Assembly (NCBI GenBank): GCA_910575755.1
Contig: CAJTFO010000002.1
Location: 124,001-188,000, forward strand
Source: Desulfovibrionaceae bacterium
Lineage (GTDB): Bacteria; Desulfobacterota; Desulfovibrionia; Desulfovibrionales; Desulfovibrionaceae
DNA length: 64,000 nt
Reading direction: 5' to 3'
Positions within the stretch are counted from its first letter, which is position 1. Each line of letters opens with the position of its first letter. The notes under the pieces were generated by a model. The model saw only the letters and a program-made list of their open reading frames with translations. It did no database searches and was not told where the DNA came from. Shown here piece after piece: positions 34,993-44,021 of this stretch. The position numbers and the translations under genes were made by a program.

Positions 34993-37521
34993 ATGAAGCA
35001 AATGCAGCAAAATCTGGATCTCGCGCGCGGCGATCTGATGGATATGGAAAGCCTGCTGTGCGGCGGTCTGGCCGCCTTTTTTTCGTTCAGCGGGCACGCC
35101 CTGTATTTCCCCACGCGCGATGCGCCGGACGCGCCGGAGTTTTTGCCGCGTGAGCGGCGTCTTTTGCTGCCGCTGGTCTGGCAGGAAAAGACGCTGGGCG
35201 TGCTCATGCTCCACGGCGTGCGCGCGCGTGAAGTGCGACCTTTGCTGCCTGTCCTGCCGGCTGTAGTGGCGCTCTGCCTGGAAAATCTGGCCCGCGTCAG
35301 GGCCGCGCGCACGGACGCGGTCACCGGTCTGGCCACGGAAGACGTCCTGTTTGCGCGTATGGAGGACGAGGCCGCGTGGGTGCGCGCCCATCTGGACGAT
35401 CCTGCCCAGCCCGACGGCAGGCCCGCTCCGCTGCACCGTTTGTGCATGGGGCTTGTGGCCTTGCGTCTGCGAAATGGCGAGGAACTGACCCGACAGGCTG
35501 GCTTTGCCTTTGGCGAGACTTTTCTGCGCCGCGTGGCTGACGCCTGCCGCGCCGCTCTGCCCTCGGATGTGCTGGCCGCCCGCGTGGGACGCCATGAGCT
35601 GGCCCTGCTGCTTTCCGCCAGCGGGCGCGGCGCCTGCCACAAGCTGGCCCGCGCGGTTCTGGACCGCATGGAAGCCGTGAGTCTGCCCGGCCCGCTGACC
35701 CGGCAGCCCGTACGCCCTCTGCTCTGTGCCGGACACGCGCTCTATCCCCAGGACATGCAGGGGCCGGAACTGGCGCTGCCCATGTTTGAGCAGGCCCGTC
35801 TGCTCATGGATCGCGCCCGGCTGGCCGCCGATGTGGCGGCACAGGGGCAGTCCGGGGTGAGCGTGAACGGCGCAAGCCGCATCATGCCCTTTGCCCGCAT
35901 TCTTCAGGATGGCGGCGTTGTGCTGGAAAATCTGCCGCTGGGCCGCCTGCGGGTCAGCCTGGGCCGTCAGACCAAGGCCCGCGAGGGGCTGCGCTTCGCG
36001 GTCAGAGGCGTGGAGGGCGCGGCCAGGGGCGAAGTGGTGCTCTTGCAGGTGCGTGAGCTGGATGCCGTGGCCGAAATACTGCATCTGGAGGACGCGGCCC
36101 GTATTCCGGCGCCGGGCGACAGTCTGGCCTTGCTGGACGGTCTGCCCGTCCTGAGCCCCCCGGATATGGAAAGCGCTCTGGAAACCACGCCGGGCGCTTT
36201 GGCTCCGGGCGAACCCGATGCCCTGGGCGGCGTGCCGCATGCGGCGGAGCACGACACGCCGCAGGAGGCTACGGCGCGGATGCCGTCCCCGGCCGCGGCG
36301 GAGGAACCCGCCAACAGCGGGACGCATGCTGGTCTGTACGGGCACGGCGACTTTTTAAACCGTTTCAGCCGTGAGCGGGAGCAATGCGCGCGTTTTACGC
36401 TGGCCATTGTGCGTCTGGCGCACAGCGGCGAGGACGGCGGGAGCGCCGCGCGCGAAGCGGAACAGGGCATGCGCAAGGCTCTGGAACTCTGGCGGGCGCT
36501 GCTTGCGCCTGGCGCGAGCCCCTCCGCACAGCCTGAAACCGGGCAGCCGGAAGCTTTCGGCGGATATTATGGCAGCAACAGCCTGATTTTTTTCCATGCC
36601 GGCCAAACGGCCGAGCATCTGTTGCCCGTATATGCGCAACTTTGCGCCGGATTGAAAAAATACGGTCTGGAGGCCGCCGCCGGTCTGGCGGGCTATCCTT
36701 TCCTCCAGTTCCGCAAGGCGGAAATGCAGGACTGTGCGCTCAAGGCTCTGGAATACGCGCTGCTTCTGCCCGAACCCAGGGCGGGCGTCTGCAATTCCCT
36801 GGCGCTGAACATCAGCGCGGACCGGCGCTACAGTCTTGGCGACGTCTTTGGCGCGGTGGAAGAGTACAAACTGGCCCTCCTGGCGGATCAGACCAATGTC
36901 ATGGCCTGGAATTCCCTGGGCGTGTGCATGGCGGCCCTGGGCCGCCAGCACGAGGCGCGCCGCCATTTTCTGGAGGCTCTCAGGCAGAAGCCGGACGAAA
37001 CGCGGGCCGCGCAGCTCTGCTACAATCTGGGCACGGTCTGCCAGAATCTGGGCGAGCGTCGGGCCGCGGCCCGCTATTACCGCCAGTGTGTGAAAATAGC
37101 GCCGGACCATCTTTTTGCCCATATCCGTCTGGGCCAGCTCTGTGAGCAGGGGGGCCGACGCGGCGAGGCGCGGCGTTTCTACGAGCAGGCCGCGGCCATT
37201 GAGGACGACAGGCCGGACGCGCCCAGTCTGGCCCGGCGGCATCTGGCCCGTGTGGCCGCGCGCCAGCGGCGGGGCGGCGAGGCGCGGGAGCTGCTGCACG
37301 AGGCCCTGTTGCGCAACCCCAATGATGCGGCGGCCATGCTGCTGCTGGCGAAAATCTACCTGGACGGCAATGAGGACCCGGCCATGGCCGAACTGCTGGC
37401 CCGCAAGAGCGTGGGGCTGCACGACCGGCCCGAGGCCTGGCAGACGCTGGGCCGCGCCCTGCGCGCGCTTGAACGTGAAGAAGAAGCCCGCGTGGCCGAG
37501 GCGCGCGCACTGCTGGCCTGA
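34993..37521 (+). CDS. TPR protein with two degenerate GGDEF-like modules
   Basis: An 842-residue predicted soluble protein. Residues ~1-105 form a possible GAF-like sensor region (weak). Residues ~108-280 look like a GGDEF domain: DAVTGLATEDVLFARM matches the N-terminal DxLTGLxNR motif, but the GGDEF signature is replaced by RVGRHEL (197-203). A second, more decayed module (~447-600) has GYYGSNSLIFF (524-534) at the equivalent place and then LAGYPF and ALEYA. Residues ~610-842 are tetratricopeptide repeats (NVMAWNSLGVCMAALGR; CYNLGTVCQNLGE). Neither module can be an active diguanylate cyclase. There is no clear Shine-Dalgarno, and the ATG lies in an inverted repeat; the ATG at 35002 is an alternative start. 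Confidence 0.75.
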   Translation: MKQMQQNLDLARGDLMDMESLLCGGLAAFFSFSGHALYFPTRDAPDAPEFLPRERRLLLPLVWQEKTLGVLMLHGVRAREVRPLLPVLPAVVALCLENLARVRAARTDAVTGLATEDVLFARMEDEAAWVRAHLDDPAQPDGRPAPLHRLCMGLVALRLRNGEELTRQAGFAFGETFLRRVADACRAALPSDVLAARVGRHELALLLSASGRGACHKLARAVLDRMEAVSLPGPLTRQPVRPLLCAGHALYPQDMQGPELALPMFEQARLLMDRARLAADVAAQGQSGVSVNGASRIMPFARILQDGGVVLENLPLGRLRVSLGRQTKAREGLRFAVRGVEGAARGEVVLLQVRELDAVAEILHLEDAARIPAPGDSLALLDGLPVLSPPDMESALETTPGALAPGEPDALGGVPHAAEHDTPQEATARMPSPAAAEEPANSGTHAGLYGHGDFLNRFSREREQCARFTLAIVRLAHSGEDGGSAAREAEQGMRKALELWRALLAPGASPSAQPETGQPEAFGGYYGSNSLIFFHAGQTAEHLLPVYAQLCAGLKKYGLEAAAGLAGYPFLQFRKAEMQDCALKALEYALLLPEPRAGVCNSLALNISADRRYSLGDVFGAVEEYKLALLADQTNVMAWNSLGVCMAALGRQHEARRHFLEALRQKPDETRAAQLCYNLGTVCQNLGERRAAARYYRQCVKIAPDHLFAHIRLGQLCEQGGRRGEARRFYEQAAAIEDDRPDAPSLARRHLARVAARQRRGGEARELLHEALLRNPNDAAAMLLLAKIYLDGNEDPAMAELLARKSVGLHDRPEAWQTLGRALRALEREEEARVAEARALLA

Positions 37522-37550
37522 GCGCGGCGGCATGCTGCCGCAACGTTTTT

Positions 37551-40500
37551 TTACACGTCGAAAAGCATTTCCAGATCTTCCCTGGTCAGGGATTTCCAGG
37601 TTTCCTGGCCCGGAATGATGGCTTCGGCCACGCCGCGCTTGGCTTCCTGAAGCTTGAGGATTTTTTCCTCCACCGTATTCTGGCAGATCAGCTTGTAGGA
37701 AAAGACCTGGCGGGTCTGGCCGATGCGGTGGGTGCGGTCTGTGGCCTGGCTCTCCACAGCCGGGTTCCACCAGGGGTCGTAGTGGATCACATAGTCGGCC
37801 GAGGTCAGGTTCAGGCCCGTGCCGCCGGCCTTGAGCGAGATGAGGAAGATGGGGATGTCCGGGCTGTTGTTGAAGCGGTCCACCTGCTCGAAGCGGTCCT
37901 TGCTGGCGCCGTCCAGATAGCAGAAGGGCACCTGCGAGAACTCCAGCCATTGCCTGATGATCTGAAGCATCTGCACGAACTGGGAGAAGACCAGCACCTT
38001 GTGCCCGCCCTCCACAATTTCCATGACCATATCCTTGAAGGCGTCAAACTTGCCGGAGGGCAGGTTGGTGGAAAAGCCGGGCAGGTCCATCTTGAGCAGG
38101 CGCGGGTGGCAGCATATCTGGCGCAGCTTGAGCAGGGCGTCGAGGATGGACATCTGGCTTTTGGCCATGCCTTTCTGATCCACATCGGCCAGCACCTGGG
38201 CGCGCAGCTTGCGGGCCAGGGCGGCATACAGCTCGGCCTGGGCTTCTTCCAGAGCGCAGCAGGTGACGCTTTCCACCTTGGGCGGCAGATCCTTGGCCAC
38301 TTCCGCCTTGGTGCGGCGCAGGATGAAAGGCCGCACGCGGGTGCGCAGGTATTCCAGGGTTTCGGCGTCGCCGTCCTTGATGGGCTTGACGATGCCGCGC
38401 TGGAAGGCGTGCTGCGAGCCCAGAAAGCCGGGCATCAGGAACTCGAACAGCGACCAGAGTTCAAAGAGATTGTTTTCAATGGGCGTGCCCGAGAGGCAGA
38501 GACGCATGCGGGCGTTGATCCGGCGCACGGCGCGGGCCGTGATGGTGTTGGGATTTTTGATGTTCTGGGCTTCGTCCAGAATCACGGTGTTGAACTCGTA
38601 TTTTTCCATCTCCTCCAGGTCGCGCCGCAGGAGCGCGTAGGTGGTGATGATCAGATCCGAGCCCGCGATATGCTTGAACATGCCCTCGCGCCGCGTGCCG
38701 TAGATGATCAGCTGCTTGAGGCCGGGCACGAATTTTTGCGCCTCGCGTTCCCAGTTGGGCAGCACAGAAGTGGGCACCACAATGAGGTTGGGACCGTCAT
38801 AGTGGTTTTCCACCATATACTGAATGAAGGCCAGGGTCTGCACAGTCTTGCCCAGGCCCATTTCATCGGCCAGAATGCCGCCAAAGCCGTATTCCGAGAG
38901 AAAATTCAGGTAGGAAAGGCCCTGCGCCTGGTAGGCGCGCAGGCTGGCGTTGAGCCCCCTGGGCGGCGCAATGGGCCGCACTTCGCGGAAGGAGCGGATT
39001 TTCTCGCGCAGATTGTTCCAGAAAGAGTCCGTGGCCGCGCCGGGCAGGTCTTCCAGCAGGCTGTCCAGCACCGGGGCCTCAAACTGCTTGAACTTCTGCT
39101 GCGGGGGCTTGCCGGGATCCAGACCCAGGGCCGTAAGCTTGTGCGAGAGTTTTTCCAGCCAGGCTTCGGGCAGGCTGGTGTAGGACCCGTCTTTGAGCTG
39201 CACATAGCGCTTGCCGCGCGCCCAGGCCTTCCAGATTTTTTCCAGAGGCAGGGACTGGCCCTCGTACTCCACGCTGATGTCCAGGGAAAACCATTTTTCT
39301 TTTTCGTTGCTGGTCACCTGGGCCGTGATGGCGGGCCTGGCCGTGCGCATCTTGTAGCGGGAGAGGGCGCGCTCGCCGTATACCCGATAGTTTTCCACCA
39401 GTTTGGGATAGAAGTCGAGCAGAAAGGCAATGGCCTCTTCCGGCTCCAGAAACCAGAGTTTGCTGGAGCGCGCCTGAAAGTCCATGCCGGTCAGCTCGTT
39501 CATGAGCTGGGCTTCTTCATCCTGATGGCGGCGCACCAGATAGGTCTGGCCCTCATAGGAGTAGCTGCCGGTCTGGAAGTCCGGATTAGGTCCGTTGAGC
39601 GTGAATTCGCCGTGCTTGGTTTCGTAGATATTGTCGATCTCCAGCGTCAGCAGGCTGCCTTCCTCGTCCAGAAAGAGTTTGGGATTGTAGGTGGCGGGCT
39701 GGAAGGCCGGCTCCATGAGCTTGAGGAATTCCTGCGGCTCATAGAGTTCCGAGGCGGGCAGGCGCGTCCAGACCCGGTCCAGAAATTCCGAAATTTCCTC
39801 GTGCGGCACCACCGGGCGTTCGTAAATCAGGTTGCGCACAAGGGAGGGATAAAGGCCGGTCTGCACCGGGTAAAAATTGTGCTGGTAGCAGACCCAGAGC
39901 GGCATCTGACCGTGGAAGGTGACGGGCGCTTCCTCCAGATTGGCATGGCCGCTCTGGGGGGCGGCGGGGCCCGTGCGTATGGGCAGGGGCGGGCGGCCCT
40001 CACGCTTCAGCAGCACATCAAAACTGAAGCCCGCGTCATCCAGATTGGGCTTGAGCTTGAGGGCAAAGGGCGTGCTCTCGATGCGGCAGGGCTTGTCCGT
40101 ATCCATCCAGAGCAGGTAATATTCCTTGCGCACGGACCAGAAAAACCAGGAGGTCAGCCCGTCGGGAATTTCCACCCGGTGGCCGTAATAATCAAGATGC
40201 TGGCCGATCTGACGGGCCACATGCGGCAGTTGGGGCGAAAATTCGGACCAGGCCGGATTGTGGATGATCTGTTCCAGCGTCACTTCGTTGTGCACGCTGG
40301 ACAGGCCGGACTTGTTCTGCCTGCCCCGGAAAAAGGAGACCAGCAGCCGCCCCTGTTCCGGCGCGAAGCGGAAGATCAGGTAGTGGCGGCCGGGCTCCGG
40401 CTCCATATCCGTGGAGAAGAAGTTCCGGAAGCTCTGCTTCCAGTCAGTGACCGGGGAGGGGATTTCCTCCGGATCGCCCTGTTCCTTGCGCAGTTCTTCA

Positions 40501-40802
40501 ATAAGGCGCAGGGCCAGGGCCCCCACATGCCGGCAGATGCCGGAAAAGGCGTCCGAACAGTTGCACTGGTGGCGCGTGCTGCGGTCCGTGATGGTGAAAC
40601 TCAGGCTCGGCGTGTAGACCTGAAGATCCTCGCCCTGAATCACGCCCTGCACGTCCCAGGTCTCGCCTTCCTGGATATTTATTTTTTGCACCCCGTCCTC
40701 GGACAGGATATAGTAGGCGGCGTCGCGGATATACTCCGGCACGCTGTCATGCAAAAAGGTCTGGCACATTTCCCGGACGACGCTTTGTTCTGATCGGCTC
40801 AT
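37551..40802 (-). CDS. SNF2-family DNA/RNA helicase with SWIM zinc finger
   Basis: A 1083-residue Swi2/Snf2 ATPase. An N-terminal SWIM zinc finger is seen (C80-x-C82 and C90-x-H92 in HQCNCSDAFSGICRH). The ATPase core has ADEMGLGKTVQTLAF (motif I, ~645), VVPTSVLPNWERE, ITTYALLRRD, LDEAQNIKNPNT (DEAQ-type motif II), LSGTPIENNLFELWSL (III), and in the second lobe FSQFVQM, SLKAGGTGLNLTSADYV and DRTHRIGQT. It is likely a chromatin/DNA translocase (RapA/HepA relative) used at transcription or repair; the target is unknown. GAGG precedes the ATG at 40802. It stands alone, divergent from the next gene. Confidence 0.92.
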   Translation of the reverse strand: MSRSEQSVVREMCQTFLHDSVPEYIRDAAYYILSEDGVQKINIQEGETWDVQGVIQGEDLQVYTPSLSFTITDRSTRHQCNCSDAFSGICRHVGALALRLIEELRKEQGDPEEIPSPVTDWKQSFRNFFSTDMEPEPGRHYLIFRFAPEQGRLLVSFFRGRQNKSGLSSVHNEVTLEQIIHNPAWSEFSPQLPHVARQIGQHLDYYGHRVEIPDGLTSWFFWSVRKEYYLLWMDTDKPCRIESTPFALKLKPNLDDAGFSFDVLLKREGRPPLPIRTGPAAPQSGHANLEEAPVTFHGQMPLWVCYQHNFYPVQTGLYPSLVRNLIYERPVVPHEEISEFLDRVWTRLPASELYEPQEFLKLMEPAFQPATYNPKLFLDEEGSLLTLEIDNIYETKHGEFTLNGPNPDFQTGSYSYEGQTYLVRRHQDEEAQLMNELTGMDFQARSSKLWFLEPEEAIAFLLDFYPKLVENYRVYGERALSRYKMRTARPAITAQVTSNEKEKWFSLDISVEYEGQSLPLEKIWKAWARGKRYVQLKDGSYTSLPEAWLEKLSHKLTALGLDPGKPPQQKFKQFEAPVLDSLLEDLPGAATDSFWNNLREKIRSFREVRPIAPPRGLNASLRAYQAQGLSYLNFLSEYGFGGILADEMGLGKTVQTLAFIQYMVENHYDGPNLIVVPTSVLPNWEREAQKFVPGLKQLIIYGTRREGMFKHIAGSDLIITTYALLRRDLEEMEKYEFNTVILDEAQNIKNPNTITARAVRRINARMRLCLSGTPIENNLFELWSLFEFLMPGFLGSQHAFQRGIVKPIKDGDAETLEYLRTRVRPFILRRTKAEVAKDLPPKVESVTCCALEEAQAELYAALARKLRAQVLADVDQKGMAKSQMSILDALLKLRQICCHPRLLKMDLPGFSTNLPSGKFDAFKDMVMEIVEGGHKVLVFSQFVQMLQIIRQWLEFSQVPFCYLDGASKDRFEQVDRFNNSPDIPIFLISLKAGGTGLNLTSADYVIHYDPWWNPAVESQATDRTHRIGQTRQVFSYKLICQNTVEEKILKLQEAKRGVAEAIIPGQETWKSLTREDLEMLFDV

Positions 40803-40899
40803 GCATCCCTCAAAGTCATGCGCGTCAGACAATCCCCCCCGGAATGGCCGGACGCAAAGCGCTGTTTTGACATTTTTGAAATTTAGCACAGGTTACAGG

Positions 40900-42612
40900 A
40901 TGAAAGCAACCGCAAGCGCGCAAATTATGAAAAAAATATTTCCGTTCCGTCTCGTCGTGTTTTTTTTCTGGCTGGCGGTCTGCTGTCTGCCGGCAGCGCC
41001 TCAGGCCCTCGCGGCGCGGGATGCTTCGCGGGACAGGCCAGCGCAGGACGCGCCCCGCGCCGCCGCAAACGGCAGTGCAGCCGCGGAGAGCTACGGCGAC
41101 CGCATTCTTTTCGGCAGCATCGGCGAGGCTTCCAATCTGATTCCTTATCTGACTTCGGATTCAGCCTCGCATGAGGTGGCCGACATGCTGTATGTGGCCC
41201 CGCTGCGCTACAACAAGGATTTGCAGCCGGAACCGTGGGCCGCCGAAGCCTGGAGCATGGAGGAAGGGGGGCGGCTGATGCGCTTTACCCTGCGCAAGGG
41301 CATTCTCTGGGAGGACGGGCGCGAACTCACGGCCGAGGATGTGGCCTTTACCTACAGGTTGATCATTGATCCGGCCACGGGCAGCCCGTATGCCGAGGAT
41401 TTTTTACGCATCAAGGAACTGCGCGTGCTGGATCGCTATAGCTTTGAAGCGCGCTACGAACAGTTCTTCGCCAGGGCCGTGTCCTCCTGGATGAGCCCCA
41501 TCCTGCCCAAACATGTTCTGGAAGGGCAGAACATCCGCACCACGCCTTTCGCCCGCAAGCCCGTGGGCGCGGGGCCCTATCGCCTGAAGTCCTGGGAGCC
41601 CGGCAGCCGCATCACGCTTGCGGCTTCGCCCACCTATTTCGAGGGCAAGCCCCATATCAGCGAAGTGGTGTACAGGATTATTCCGGACAGCGCCACCATG
41701 TTCATGGAAACCCGCGCCGGGCGTCTGGATGTCATGAACCTGAGCCCGCTGCAGTATCTGCGGCAGACCTCCGGCCCGCTCTGGCAGGAGGGTTTTCACA
41801 AATACCGCTATCTGGCTTCGGTGTATGTGTTTCTGGGCTTCAATCTGGAGCATCCCTTTTTCAGGGATATCCGGGTGCGCCGGGCCGTATCCTCGGCCAT
41901 CGACCGGGATGAGATCGTCAAGGGCGTGCTGCTGGGGCAGGGCGTGCCGGCTTTCGGGCCGTTCAAGCCCGGGTCCTGGGCCTATCACCCCACGCTCAGA
42001 CCTGTGGCCCGCGATGTGGCGGCGGCCCGCGCCCTGCTGGCCGAGGCCGGCTTCAGGGATACGGACGGCGACGGCGTGCTGGAAAAGGACGGCAGACCCC
42101 TGGCCTTTACCATTCTGACCAATCAGGGCAACGAACAGCGCATTCTCACTGCCACGGTAATTCAGTCACAACTGCGGGCCGTGGGCATTGATGTGCGCAT
42201 CCGCACGGTGGAGTGGGCGGCCTTTATCCGCGAATTTGTCAACAAGGGCCGTTTTGACGCCGTGATTCTGGGCTGGACCATCACTCAGGATCCGGACATT
42301 TTTCAGGTCTGGCATTCCTCCCAGGCCCATGACAACGGTCTGAACTTCACCCGCTACAAAAATCCGGAGCTGGACCGCCTGCTGGAAGAGGCGCGCGCCA
42401 CGCCGGATCAGGCCGTGCGCACGCGCCTGTACGCCAGGGTTCAGGAAATTCTGGCCGAGGACCAGCCCTACTGCTTTTTGTTCGTGCCTTATGCCCTGCC
42501 TGTGGTGCAGCGCCGCTTCATGGGCATCCGGCCGGCGCTGGCCGGCATCATGTACAATTTCGACAAGTGGTGGGTGCCCAGGGCCTTGCAGCGGTATGAG
42601 GTGGTGGAATAG
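40900..42612 (+). CDS. ABC transporter substrate-binding protein, family 5
   Basis: A 570-residue periplasmic peptide/nickel-type solute-binding protein (SBP_bac_5, DppA/OppA group). Signal peptide: MKKIFPFRLVVFFFWLAVCC within the first ~45 residues, cleavage near ALA. Family motifs: LRKGILWEDGRELTAEDVAF, GAGPYRLKSWEPG, RIIPDSATMFMETRAGRLDV and VRRAVSSAIDRDEIVKGVLL. The C-terminal lobe has WTITQDPDIFQVWHSSQ and LNFTRYKNPELDRLLEEAR. A DTDGDGVLEKDG segment is common in the family. ATG at 40900 or 40927 are both possible. No permease or ATPase gene is adjacent, so it is an orphan binding protein. Confidence 0.9.
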   Translation: MKATASAQIMKKIFPFRLVVFFFWLAVCCLPAAPQALAARDASRDRPAQDAPRAAANGSAAAESYGDRILFGSIGEASNLIPYLTSDSASHEVADMLYVAPLRYNKDLQPEPWAAEAWSMEEGGRLMRFTLRKGILWEDGRELTAEDVAFTYRLIIDPATGSPYAEDFLRIKELRVLDRYSFEARYEQFFARAVSSWMSPILPKHVLEGQNIRTTPFARKPVGAGPYRLKSWEPGSRITLAASPTYFEGKPHISEVVYRIIPDSATMFMETRAGRLDVMNLSPLQYLRQTSGPLWQEGFHKYRYLASVYVFLGFNLEHPFFRDIRVRRAVSSAIDRDEIVKGVLLGQGVPAFGPFKPGSWAYHPTLRPVARDVAAARALLAEAGFRDTDGDGVLEKDGRPLAFTILTNQGNEQRILTATVIQSQLRAVGIDVRIRTVEWAAFIREFVNKGRFDAVILGWTITQDPDIFQVWHSSQAHDNGLNFTRYKNPELDRLLEEARATPDQAVRTRLYARVQEILAEDQPYCFLFVPYALPVVQRRFMGIRPALAGIMYNFDKWWVPRALQRYEVVE

Positions 42613-42749
42613 GGGCTTGCGCCTGCAAGCGGCGGCCGGGCCGGCGCTGGATGGCTTTCGGGCCGGGTTTGCGCTATGAAATCCATCTGGACATGGCCTT
42701 TGCTCATAAACGACGGACTGGCCTGAACACTGAGACTGCAATTTTTTCT

Positions 42750-42757
42750 GGGGGGGG
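42750..42757 (+). repeat. G8 homopolymer before the CidA-CidB chimera
   Basis: Eight consecutive G residues ending 5 nt before the ATG at 42763. The run forms part of the ribosome-binding region and is long enough to slip. Confidence 0.7.
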
Positions 42758-42762
42758 ACGGT

Positions 42763-43152
42763 ATGCGACAAACCTGGCGCTTGCTCTGGCAGACGGCTGT
42801 ACTCGCCGCCGTCGCCTGGCTGGCCGACGTTGCGGCCAGAGCACTGGATCTGCCCATTCCCGGCAATGTTCTGGGGATTATTGCGCTGTTGGCCGCGGCT
42901 TTTGTGGTGGCCACAGGGACATTGGGTTCCTTGCTGGGGGCCTGGGCGCTGACGCTGACGCGTGTCGCGTCGCCTTTCGCGCGCGGGCTGACGCTGGGCA
43001 CTATTTCCCATGCTCAGGGCACGGCGGCGGCGCTTCAGGAAAATGAAGAGGCCGGCGCCATGGCAGGTCTGGCCATGATTCTGGCGGGCCTGCTCACTGT
43101 CGCCTTCGCGCCCCCTGTGGTCTGGCTGCTGGGCATGATTCAAGCCAGTTAG
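42763..43152 (+). CDS. CidA/LrgA-CidB/LrgB chimeric membrane protein
   Basis: A 129-residue hydrophobic protein. Residues ~1-48 match the start of CidA/LrgA holin-like proteins, including LPIPGNVLGIIALL (the family IPGxxxG motif). From ~50 onward the sequence matches the end of CidB/LrgB: GTLGSLLGAWAL, FARGLTLGTISHAQGTAAAL, then EAGAMAGLAMILAGLLT and a final helix. Normal CidA is ~120 residues and CidB ~230, in adjacent genes. This looks like an in-frame fusion by loss of the C-terminal half of CidA and the N-terminal two-thirds of CidB. It may be a decayed cidAB operon or a small functional membrane protein. The frame is intact and a purine-rich ribosome site precedes the ATG. Confidence 0.75.
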   Translation: MRQTWRLLWQTAVLAAVAWLADVAARALDLPIPGNVLGIIALLAAAFVVATGTLGSLLGAWALTLTRVASPFARGLTLGTISHAQGTAAALQENEEAGAMAGLAMILAGLLTVAFAPPVVWLLGMIQAS

Positions 43153-43204
43153 GGGCTGTTGCCACGCTGCCTTTTTGCCCGCCCGTGGTAAAAAAAACTG
43201 GCCG

Positions 43205-43795
43205 TCATTTTCCGGATGCGTCGGCCTGCGCCTGCTGCGCGGCCTCTTCCCCGGCTTTCAGCGCCTGTAGCTGGCCCAGCAGCTCGTCCATCTTTTTTTT
43301 GATGCCCGAGGCCCTTTCCTCTTTGGCGACGTCGGGCATATTCGAGGTCAGCACCTGTTCCAACTGGCTTGCCAGCTCCTTGATCTGCCGTTCAATGTCG
43401 GAAGCTTTTTTTGCCGCTTTCCCGCTGGCTTCTTCAGTCCGCCGGGACTCTGAGACAGCTTCCGGTTGAGAGCTTTCTGCCGCTCCGGCGGCGCTCATGC
43501 CGGGGAAATGCATGCCGCTTCTGTGCACATGGGAGCGGAATTGCTGCAACAGTTTTTGCCTCTTGTCCGCACTGTCGGCAGCGGTCTGCTCCTGATCCTG
43601 AACGGCAAGCCCCAGACCGGCGGTCTGTCGCTGGTAAAGAGCCTGTTTGGCCAGCGCCACGGCCTCACGGGAAAAACTGACCTGCTCTCCGTGAGTCGCT
43701 CCGGCTTCAGCATCACCTGCGACGCCGCGCCGTGCGGAGCGCGCGGGTTCTGCAAAAAGAGCAGAGGAAAGCGGGGTTGAGATGGTGATGGACAT
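43205..43795 (-). CDS. Coiled-coil protein, FlxA-like
   Basis: A 196-residue hydrophilic protein beginning MSITISTPLSS, with AGGAGG 7 nt before the ATG; the frame is open upstream but unconserved. The last ~75 residues form a heptad-rich coiled coil (KKASDIERQIKELASQLEQV, then GIKKKMDELLGQLQALKAGE) resembling FlxA-like proteins. An Ala/Ser/Gln-rich central part includes KRQKLLQQFRSHVH. No signal peptide or transmembrane segment. Function unknown; flagellar association is only a family hint, and no flagellar gene is nearby. Confidence 0.6.
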   Translation of the reverse strand: MSITISTPLSSALFAEPARSARRGVAGDAEAGATHGEQVSFSREAVALAKQALYQRQTAGLGLAVQDQEQTAADSADKRQKLLQQFRSHVHRSGMHFPGMSAAGAAESSQPEAVSESRRTEEASGKAAKKASDIERQIKELASQLEQVLTSNMPDVAKEERASGIKKKMDELLGQLQALKAGEEAAQQAQADASGK

Positions 43796-44021
43796 GGCAG
43801 CCTCCTGCGGTGCGCCGCCCGGCGGGTTAGGTGTGGAAAGCCACGTTGCTTCATGAAATGCGTTCGGAAATTTCTGCCGCTGAACAGTTGAACATTGGAC
43901 ATGCAAGAAAAAGACCAGACAGGGAAAACGAGGCGCACATCTTCAGGGCGGCGCCTGTACAGACCCGCCCCTGAAGCCAGGCATCCCTGGCAGCGCGTTA
44001 CGCGCCCATGCGGGCGCGCCT

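Noticed and set aside
37728..40793. A ~1000-codon open frame on the plus strand opposite the SNF2 helicase
   Set aside because: It is the antisense shadow of a high-GC gene: Gly/Ala/His/Gln-rich, no domain motifs, no ribosome site. The minus-strand helicase has all its motifs.
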